A stretch of DNA of 10,028 nt, taken from contig JBHEQW010000073.1 in assembly GCA_046530935.1 (NCBI GenBank), positions 1-10,028 of the forward strand, given 5' to 3'. Positions 1-7,058 of this stretch are shown here, piece by piece. The translations under genes and the position numbers were made by a program. How positions within the stretch are numbered: position 1 is the first letter of the stretch; every line of letters begins with the position of its first letter. The notes under the pieces are model-generated. The model had not been told where the DNA came from and made no database searches. It saw only the letters and a program-made list of their open reading frames with translations. Origin of the DNA: Arsenophonus sp046530935. Its GTDB lineage: Bacteria > Pseudomonadota > Gammaproteobacteria > Enterobacterales > Enterobacteriaceae.

Positions 1-1552
1 GCATGCAAATTACATTCAATGTTAAAACTAGCTTTGTTCATAAAAAACTAAGAAAACGGTTAAAATGCAGAATATCATTGGCAAATATCATATCAGACAT
101 TAATTGATTAATTTATTTATTTTTATATATTAATTCATTAGCATTTATACTGATTTGACTGTATAAGACTGTTCTAATTACAAGCTAATAAAATGTTGGT
201 GTGGGGCTATATCACAATAGTTTACCGGATAAACCAGAAATAACCAAATCTTTTCTTTGAAAGTGTTGGTATTAGTCAAATTCAACTTTTTTTATTATAA
301 TCAATTTTTTAATATTTTGCAGCTTATTGATTAATTTGAAAATTAATGAAGAAAATTGCCAGCTCTTACTATTGCTTAACATCAACTTGCCTATAATAAT
401 GATTGAGCGATGAATTGAACAGCATTAACATTAATTAATGCCATTATTGGGATAAATTGTAAGTTTATCTATAAAATGGAATTAATTTTATGACTTTTTT
501 GCTACCGGCATTGTTAAGTGAATATTTTTAATTTCAAACTGCTCAGTAGTAAATTAAAAATTTCACTCTCAAAATAGGTTATGAGTAGCTGGTTACCTTA
601 GTCTTATTCCACACACCCAGGTATATATTGCTTACTAACAACGCAATACTAGCGATTCAATCGCTAACATTCACGTTTTCTAGTTATAATACTTTGCCAA
701 TAAAAGAAAAAATTTAGTGAGAAGATGGCGAAGAAATATAGCATTAACTCGCCTTGAATAACAACAAAGTGATGTTAGACCATGAGGCTAAAAAGTATCG
801 CTTGGAAGCAAAATTTAAAGGTAATCTCTTTAAGTATGTAGCTAAAAGCTATTTTTATTAAAAATAACAACATCTTGTAATATAATTTCTCCTGCTGGTA
901 TACTTAGAAAGATAATGAGTGATAACATCTATTTTTACATCATACTTTGTATACTTAACGAGTAAGTGAGTTACATGTTTTTACTCTATACTGGATTTAT
1001 ATGGTCAGGTTAATAAATATAAATAGTATAAGGAATGTAAGAATTACGTTTTTAGCTAATGCAACACCGCATGTTCTCTTTTTTATAATTCTTTAGCAAC
1101 AATCATTACTTTATGCTGTAATAAAATATTTAACTTTAAATTAAATTAAAACTAAATTGGTTGGCTAATAAAGTTTTAACTTCAGCAATAAAATACTTGG
1201 TAAATTAAATAAACGCATTCTTAGGAATTTTATTCAGTGATATTTGAAAAGCCATATAGGTAACTATATATATGATATATGAGTTTTAATAGATAATTAG
1301 CATGTTTTAATGGCTAAATTCAACAATAGTTATTTCTCTATTAGACCGATATAATATTAAAAATTAGACCGATATACTATTAAAAACTTTTAATCTTATC
1401 AAATTTTTAAATTTTATATTTTTGTTCAATTGAAAATTAAGTTTAATTGATAGAGTTATATTTATTTCTTGTTTATTGGGGTTTGGGAGAGATGCTGGGT
1501 ATCCTATTGATTGATTTCGTGAATAACTTCAACAAAAGAGAGATGATATGCC
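1..1552. other. Long AT-rich stretch without a supportable gene
   Basis: No open frame of useful length and no recognisable protein remnant, tRNA or rRNA could be supported on either strand. The sequence is very rich in A and T, with long runs and simple palindromes such as the 12-bp CATTAATTAATG at 429-440. The only clear internal structure is the 23-nt tandem repeat at 1341-1386. A short stretch near 752-800 reads ALNNNKVMLD in one frame, but this is too short to assign. The likeliest explanation is old, eroded intergenic or pseudogene DNA, as found in reducing symbiont genomes. Confidence 0.6.
1341..1386. repeat. Two tandem copies of a 23-nt AT-rich unit
   Basis: Copy one is 1341-1363 and copy two is 1364-1386, directly adjacent. 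Both begin TTAGACCGATATA and end ATTAAAAA. They differ at one base, A in copy one and C in copy two (TATAATATT against TATACTATT). The unit is only present twice, so it is a local duplication (replication slippage) or a small tandem repeat, not a satellite or a CRISPR array. It lies about 165 bases upstream of the decayed IS256 transposase frame and has no evident link to it. Confidence 0.9.
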
Positions 1553-2813
1553 ATGAAAAACTATACAAAATTTGTATTTGAGAAAACAGATATTATCTCC
1601 GATCTATTATATTAACTCATCTGTAATGCTGTGAGAATATTTTGATATCCACTGCCTTTGAATCTGAGCTCAAAGGCATGCTTGGATAACATCTTAAATA
1701 CAACATTGTCAAGAAAGCGTCATTATGGTTGTCATTTCTAATGATTATTTAAACAGCAAACCATACAAACTGGTATAGGTGATATTGAGATTATTAAAGT
1801 GCCTAAAGTCAAGTAGGTGTGGTGGAAGCTGCAGCGCCAACGGAATATTCTTTAACATGTTCTTGTTACTGATTTATATGAAGTTATGCAAAAAGAGTCG
1901 AACAGTTGATACCATATATATACATTACCTGCAAGGTATATCTCCAGGTGATTTTCATGAAACGCTGGGAACGCTTTTCTGTAAAAAAGCATATTGTCTC
2001 TTTGAGAGAGACCCTATCAGCAAATTAAAATAGCAATATGCTCTTGAATGGTAAGTGGAAATAATACAGACAATATCGGTATACAAACTGCTTGATTTAA
2101 GCTATACGCTATATATTTATTTTTTGCTAGATGCCATATGCAATCGTCTCAGGCAAGATGATCGTATTTCCCTACTGGTATTGGTGTAGTCACTGATAAT
2201 GGAACTAATGAGATAGTTGTTGTCGAAAATGCTTATCAAGAGTTAGATGCGAAGATCTTAGCCGAATTTCTTAATGGCCTCTGCGCTATTGGTATAGCTT
2301 AACCGTATCCAACAACAGGCTTGCTAGGAAATGTGGTGCATTTGGTTTTTGGAATGCAATAGAAAAATATTCTCAGACATGTAGTACCAACGCTGGCAGG
2401 CACATAAAACAGCTAAGATGCTGCCTTCACTACACAAAGGCATGCAACCAAAAGTAAAAGCTGAACACTGCGCCTAGTTGGAATGCCTGGTTCTCCATAA
2501 GAGAACCAGTGAGGCTACTAATAAATCCATTGATGTTTTATTTCCAAGGTTTTCAGTGAAGTATCATTCTTCGATGAAAAAGCTGGAGAAAGATCAAGAA
2601 AAACTGCTTGCAGTCTACAACTTTCCGTCAGAGAACAACACTTGGCTGAAACAAGAACAAGGAATCCAATTAAAATCAACTTTTGTAACAATCATACTAC
2701 GAGAAACCAACGTACAAAGAAGCATGTTTTAAGAAAAACAACCATTTCAATGGTATTTAAGCCACTACAATTACTCAAAAAAAAGCTGGAACCAACCAGC
2801 TAAGAATATTTAA
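1553..2813 (+). pseudogene. Decayed IS256-family (Mutator-type) insertion sequence: transposase remnant
   Basis: Joining all three frames gives a nearly complete IS256-type DDE transposase of about 420 codons. From ATG 1553 an N-terminal helix region is visible (LISTAFESELKGML near 1644). It is followed by QTGIGDIEI and VPKVK (near 1755-1815), YLQGISPGDFHETLGTLF (near 1927-1980), the RQDDRISLLVLV region (near 2151-2186), GAFGFWNAIEK (near 2335-2367), QRWQAHKTAKMLPSLHKGMQ (near 2389-2448), EKDQEKLLAVYNFPSEN (near 2589-2639) and KKSWNQP near the end. The catalytic triad is damaged. The first Asp survives (GAT 2130-2132), the second Asp (GDGALGFW in the family) is Cys (TGT 2332-2334), and the Glu of NPIESTF is Lys (AAA 2673-2675). 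There are several stops, including TAA in the N-terminal part, and frameshifts, one at the A8 run 2777-2784. No terminal inverted repeats or target duplication could be identified. It is certainly non-autonomous and inactive. The family assignment is from remembered motifs. Confidence 0.85.
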
Positions 2814-3083
2814 TCTACTATGAGCCTGCTTGTAAACAAAACAGCCATACAATTTTAAGGATTGAGAACAAATTTATGAAGCTTCAGAGTATAAGCTATT
2901 ATGATTGTCATATACCAGAAGATTTGCTAATAATTTCTCTGCTGATAGAGATACTCTTGGTAAAGAGAGGATTTGCTTTTTCACAGAAAAACACTGCCAG
3001 CAGCGCGATTCATTAAAACCTCTAGTTTGGAGAACACCTCGTGTATGTACACAGCCATGGTAGCAACACTCTTCGCTGTTTTT

Positions 3084-3127
3084 ATATACTTCAGATAAGG
3101 CTGAAGTAACAAGATCTTGAAGTATAT
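3084..3127. repeat. Nested, competing inverted repeats sharing one arm
   Basis: The arm at 3087-3094 (TACTTCAG) pairs perfectly with 3101-3108 (CTGAAGTA) around a 6-nt loop, an 8-bp hairpin. The overlapping arm 3084-3093 (ATATACTTCA) also pairs perfectly over 10 bp with 3118-3127 (TGAAGTATAT). The two pairings use the same left arm, so they exclude each other. An AAGATCTT palindrome lies between them at 3111-3118. The layout superficially resembles an attenuator, but no U-tract follows and no intact gene lies downstream on either strand. Repeat-induced duplication of TGAAGTA is an equally good explanation. Confidence 0.6.
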
Positions 3128-3177
3128 CTGTTACCGCCGCGATACCACATGACATTAGTTACTTTAATTTTAACATA

Positions 3178-3199
3178 ACCTATACCTCTCTGTATAGGT
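3178..3199. repeat. 8-bp perfect stem-loop
   Basis: ACCTATAC (3178-3185) and GTATAGGT (3192-3199) are perfect reverse complements separated by the 6-nt loop CTCTCT. No run of T follows on either strand, so it is not a standard intrinsic terminator. Its role is unknown. Confidence 0.6.
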
Positions 3200-3617
3200 A
3201 GCTGTGACAAATAACCGTTACTGATTACTGCATAAAGACTACAATCGACGTCGACAAAACGGCGATTTCAGTAAATTATCACAGCATGGCTTCAAGCTTA
3301 ACTTCAACGGCAGTGGTTATTTATCAGCTGTCTGGCACCATTATGGATGAGTGCATACAATGGATCACAGGTAATATATGCGTTAGCTGATAGCTATAGG
3401 GTGGACTTTTGAATGGTATATTTCCCTATGTTATTGAACCATTCATAAAACCAATCAAAAATATACACCACAGCACCTCTAAAACATAACCAGAAATGAT
3501 CATAAATTTTAATAAAATATTTTTAATCAGCATTTATGCCATTTTTAATATTGAAAAACTTAGTATGCCAACATTACTCACGGCCAAAATATAAAAAAGA
3601 TAGTATCTATAAGTAAC

Positions 3618-3641
3618 TTTATACAGTAATCATAGTATAAA
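3618..3641 (-). terminator. Weak AT-rich hairpin just after sucD
   Basis: TTTATAC (3618-3624) and GTATAAA (3635-3641) form a 7-bp stem with a 10-nt loop, beginning 5 bases past the sucD stop in the direction of transcription. The stem is AT-rich and no T-run follows it directly; the first T-run on the minus strand lies about 20 bases further on. It may be the eroded remains of the suc operon terminator, or chance in AT-rich DNA. Confidence 0.25.
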
Positions 3642-3646
3642 CCAGG

Positions 3647-4525
3647 TTATTTACTAGTTACTAATTGCTTAACAGATTCCCCAATCTTAGGTAGGCTACG
3701 AACAGTTTTTATACCTGCCGCTTCTAAAGCAGCAAACTTTTCATCTGCTGTGCCTTTTCCGCCAGCAATAATGGCGCCAACATGCCCCATACGCTTATCT
3801 TTTGGTGCTGTTATACCAGCAATATAACCAACAACAGGTTTTGTTATGTGTTGTTTAATATAAGCAGCAGCTTCTTCCTCAGCTGTACCACCAATTTCAC
3901 CAATCATAAGTATAGATTCGGTTTGTTGATCTGCCTGAAATAGTTTTATTATTTCAATAAAATTTGAACCTAGAATAGGATCACCACCAATACTAACACA
4001 AGTAGATTGTCCTAATCCTACATTGGTTATCTGCTTAACTGCTTCATAAGTTAATGTCCCAGAGCTGGATACAATACCGACTTTACCAGGTTTATGTATA
4101 TATCCAGATTGGATACCAATCTTGCATTCACCTGGCGTAATAATACCAGTACAGTTTGGCCCTATCATTCTTATCCCAGTTTGATCTAACTTTGCTTTCA
4201 CTGTTACCATATCTAAAATTGGAATCCCTTCTGTAAGGGTAATAATCAGTTTTATAATATCACTGTTAATCGCTTCAAGGATGGAATCCTTACAGAAACG
4301 AGCAGGAACATAAATTACCGATGCGATTGCACCTGTTGCTTTTACTGCTTCGCGTACTGTATTAAAAACAGGTAATCCTAAATGTCTTGTCCCACCATTA
4401 CCTGGCGTTATACCGCCAACTATTTTTGTTCCATAAGCGATTGCTTGCTTTGAATGAAAAGTTCCTTGGCTACCTGTAAATCCCTGGCAGATAACTTTAG
4501 TATTTTTATTAATTAAAATAGACAT
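3647..4525 (-). CDS. sucD: Succinyl-CoA synthetase, alpha subunit
   Basis: This is the CoA-binding, phospho-histidine subunit of the TCA-cycle enzyme that converts succinyl-CoA, ADP or GDP and phosphate to succinate, CoA and ATP or GTP. It is cytoplasmic and works only with SucC. The 292-residue frame is intact and close to E. coli SucD (289) along its whole length: MSILINKNTKVICQGFTGSQ at the N-terminus, then GPNC (about 122-125), GECKIGIQ and MIGEIGGTAEEEAAAY. The active-site His is kept at residue 248 in RMGHVGAIIAGGKGTADEKF. Oddities are Lys43 changed to Asn (PGKGG to PGNGG, a CoA-binding position in E. coli), GPNCPG to GPNCTG, VSRSG to VSSSG, DPIPG to DPILG, and one extra residue near 85. 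The start lies 3 bases after the sucC stop, which suggests translational coupling. Because its partner sucC is broken, the product is probably useless. Identity is certain; function is doubtful. Confidence 0.93.
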   Translation of the reverse strand: MSILINKNTKVICQGFTGSQGTFHSKQAIAYGTKIVGGITPGNGGTRHLGLPVFNTVREAVKATGAIASVIYVPARFCKDSILEAINSDIIKLIITLTEGIPILDMVTVKAKLDQTGIRMIGPNCTGIITPGECKIGIQSGYIHKPGKVGIVSSSGTLTYEAVKQITNVGLGQSTCVSIGGDPILGSNFIEIIKLFQADQQTESILMIGEIGGTAEEEAAAYIKQHITKPVVGYIAGITAPKDKRMGHVGAIIAGGKGTADEKFAALEAAGIKTVRSLPKIGESVKQLVTSK

Positions 4526-4528
4526 TAT

Positions 4529-5695
4529 TTATTTTGCTTCCGCTGCTGCTACTGTTTTTTCTGCCGCATCAATCAAACTGGTTGCAGCAATGATCTTTAG
4601 GCAACTATCTGCTAGTTTTTGCTCACCCAGCTCAGCATTATTGCCTTCAAGACGAACAATAACCGGGACTTTTACCAGAAGTTCTTTAACAGCTCTAATA
4701 ATACCATCAGCGATTAAATCGCAGCGAACAATTCCACCAAAAATATTAACCAAAACAGCACTAATATTTTTATTAGACATAATAATTTTAAATGCTTCTG
4801 CTATGTGTTCCTTAGTCGCACCACCACCTACATCAAGAAAATTAGCCGGAGCTCCGCCGTGTAACTTCACAATATCCATTGTTACCATGGCTAAACCAGC
4901 ACCATTAACCATACAACCAATATTACCATCTAAAGCAACGTAGTTTAATTTCCATTTAAATGCATGGACTTCACGAGGGTCTTCCTGAGAAATATCACGC
5001 ATCTTTTGTAATTTTATTTGACGATATAGTGCATTATTATCAATACTAAGCTTTCCATCAAGACAAATCAAATCCCTTTGCTTAGTGATTACGAGCGGAT
5101 TAATCTCGATTAAAGCTAGATCACGCTCTAGGAAAATTTTAGCTAATCCGGTAAATATTTTAGCAAACTGGTCAACTTGTTTGCCGCTCAAACCTAATTT
5201 AAAAGCAAGCTCGCGTCCTTGATAAGGAATAGGACCGCTTAAAGGATCAATGATAGCTTTATGAATGAGCTCAGGTATTTGGTTTGCAACTTTTTCAATT
5301 TCAACCCCGCCTTCAGTTGATGCCATAAAGACAATTCGACGTGTACAGCAATCTATCATGGCACCTAAATAAAGCTCTTTATCAATGTTCGTTGCTGTTT
5401 CTAGTAAAATTTGATTAACAGGCTGTCCATTGGCATCAGTTTAGTAAGTTACTATGCGTTTTCCTAACCAATTTTCAGCAAATAGCCGAACTTCATCGTG
5501 ATTAGCAACAATTTTTACACCACCTGCTTTACCTCTGCCACAAGCATGTACCTAACACTTTGCAGCCCAAGGGCTGGTGCCTAATTTTAAGGTAGCATCT
5601 TCTGCATTTTTAACTGTTTTGCAAGTATAACCTGTCGGTACTGGCAAACCATAACGAGCAAATAACTGCTTTGCTTGATATTCATGTAAGTTAAT
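4529..5695 (-). pseudogene. sucC: Succinyl-CoA synthetase, beta subunit (two nonsense codons, lost start)
   Basis: This is the ATP-grasp subunit of succinyl-CoA synthetase. From 5695 to the TAA at 4529-4531 there are exactly 388 codons plus stop, the E. coli SucC length, with no net frameshift. Translation would begin NLHEYQAKQLFARYGLP, but the start is ATT (5693-5695) in place of ATG. The upstream GGAT (5704-5707) is still correctly spaced for it. Two stops interrupt the ATP-grasp part: TAG 5552-5554 (KCQVH in E. coli) and TAA 5441-5443 (TYQTDANG). Both sit at Gln codons. HAGGRG has become HACGRG. After 5441 the frame is open and very well conserved, including VFMASTEGGVEIEKVA, NPLVITK, FLDVGGGATKE and NIFGGIVRCDLIADG. 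An internal ATG at 5357-5359 could begin a 276-residue fragment, but it would lack the N-terminal part of the ATP-grasp fold. The loss looks recent. Confidence 0.9.
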
Positions 5696-5707
5696 GATTT
5701 TCTATCC
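5693..5707 (-). promoter_or_regulatory. Mutated sucC start with its Shine-Dalgarno kept
   Basis: On the minus strand GGAT (5707-5704) is followed after 8 bases by ATT (5695-5693) and then NLHEYQ, the usual SucC start. ATG has become ATT, a very poor initiator in bacteria. The ATG at 5707-5709 is in another frame. This fixes the original start and shows that initiation is impaired in addition to the stops. Confidence 0.7.
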
Positions 5708-5828
5708 ATAATTTAACCTAATAGAAAGATAAATAAGTATCTATATATTTTTATTAAAAAATTAGTCAATAAAAATTTACTAAGTTTTGCTTAAGACTGA
5801 TGAAATAACTTCACTTTAAATTAATTGT

Positions 5829-7058
5829 CTAGACATCTAATAATAAACGAGCCGGGTCTTCCCGCATATCTTTTATTGTCATCAAAAATGTAACCGATTC
5901 ACGTCCATCAATTAAACGGTGATCATAAGAAAGGGCTAAATACATCATTGGCAAAATTTTAATTTTGCCATCAACTACCATCGCCCTATCTTTAATAGCA
6001 TGCATACCTAAAATTGCACTTTGCGGAGGATTAATAATAGGTGTTGACATTAAAGAGCCAAAAATACCACCGTTAGTAATAGTGAAATTTCCACCTGTCA
6101 ATTCTTCAACCGTTAATTTGCCGTCACGTCCTTTAACTGCAAACTTTTTAATACATTTTTCAATTTCAGCCATGCTAAGCGCATCTATATCACGTAATAC
6201 TGGGGTGACTAAACCTCTAGGAATGGAAACAGCTATACTAATATCAAAATAACCATGTTAAACCACATCTGAACCATCAATCGATGCGTTCACTTCAGGA
6301 TAACGCTTTAAAGCTTCAACAACTGCTTTCACATAGAAAGACATAAAACCTAACCGTACACCATGTCGTTTTCAAAACTTTCACCATAATGTTTTCGTAA
6401 ATCAAAAACAGGCTTCATATTGACTTCATTAAAGGTAGTCAAGATGGTTGTACTGTTTTTTGCTTCCAGTAAACGTTCTGCAATACGTTTACGTAAACGC
6501 GTCATCTGTACACTCTTTTCTCTTCTATGAGAAGATCTTGATGATATAGTTGTAGATGCCTAAGTATGTTGCTTAATCGATGCATTTTCATTTGCGATTG
6601 ATTGATTTTTAATATATTTTTCAACATCATCTCGAGTTATACGCTCTCTTACACAGATACCTTTAATATTGGCTGGGTTTAAATCATATTTTCCGATTAA
6701 ACGACGGATAGCAGGTGTTAGTACATTATGACTCTATTCCTCAAGAGTAGCAGGATGATGTTTTGCCGGCGATGACTCTGTAGTCTCTTTTACCACAACC
6801 GAAATTCCTGTACTATCATTAAAATGTATGAAACATAATGGTTGTTTAGCTAGAACAATAGCTCCTTCTTCTTCTAAAATTGATTCCAAAACACCTGAAT
6901 CTGTTGCTGCTACTTCAAGCACAACTTTATCCGTTTCGATTTCTACTAATACTTCATCACGCTCTACCTGATCACCTTTTTTTCTTGTGCCAAGTTATAA
7001 CTGTAGCATCTGCAAGAGATTCAGGAAGATCAGGAACAAGAATTTCTATTCTACTCAT
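5829..7058 (-). pseudogene. sucB: Dihydrolipoyl succinyltransferase, E2 of 2-oxoglutarate dehydrogenase (3 stops, 2 frameshifts)
   Basis: This is the lipoyl-bearing core of the 2-oxoglutarate dehydrogenase complex, which transfers succinyl from E1 to CoA. The span fits the E. coli gene (405 residues) and all domains are recognisable. They are the lipoyl domain (SRIEILVPDLPESLADATV, then ETDKVVLEV with the lipoyl Lys), the E1/E3-binding domain (LTPAIRRLIGKYDLNPANIK) and the acyltransferase domain (MTRLRKRIAERLLEAKNST, through LTGGNFTITNGG, to SYDHRLIDGRE with the catalytic His and Asp kept). Lesions in reading order are one extra A in the A7 run 6977-6983, TAG 6734-6736 (Gln in E. coli LEEQ), TAG 6560-6562 in the linker, one A lost at 6369-6372 (FEKRHG becomes FENDMV), and TAA 6258-6260 (Tyr in VVYHNYFD). 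The longest open stretch is the catalytic C-terminus below 6258. Function is lost. Confidence 0.93.

Larger units (their letters stand above)
2814..3646. other. Gene-poor stretch between the dead IS and sucD
   Basis: No recognised gene. The minus strand has a 93-codon open frame at 2874-3155 (begins MSCGIAAVTDILQDL, Cys-rich in the middle) that matches no family I know. It has no good ribosome-binding site and overlaps the inverted repeats at 3084-3127, so I do not call it a gene. The + strand between about 3260 and 3480 is less AT-rich than its surroundings and reads like eroded coding sequence in shifting frames, but no protein family could be named. Inverted repeats at 3084-3127 and 3178-3199 are listed separately. 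Confidence 0.55.

Noticed and set aside
752..830. Frame reading ALNNNKVMLD, resembling the start of a BglG-type antiterminator (ILNNNVV..LD)
   Set aside because: The match covers about ten residues. The expected VMGKGIGF-type motif does not follow, and stops lie on both sides.
1..1552. Search for tRNA genes, a CRISPR array, or an origin with DnaA boxes
   Set aside because: No cloverleaf, spaced repeats or clear TTATCCACA boxes were seen. TTATTCCACA near 604 is not a proper box.
1560..1586. CTATACAAAATTTGTATTTGAGAA, compared with a similar string near 2847-2870, as possible IS ends
   Set aside because: The two strings are in the same orientation and match at only about two thirds of positions. 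IS256 ends should be inverted, so these are not accepted as terminal repeats.
3260..3480. Possible eroded coding sequence on the + strand (frame pieces such as LAPLWMSAYNGSQVIYALAD)
   Set aside because: No protein family could be recognised and the pieces lie between stops, so no feature is called.
4590..4943. Open frame of 117 codons on the + strand
   Set aside because: It is the antisense shadow of the well-conserved sucC coding sequence. The same holds for the + strand frames at 5965-6252, 6880-7245 and 8530-8748 inside sucB and sucA.
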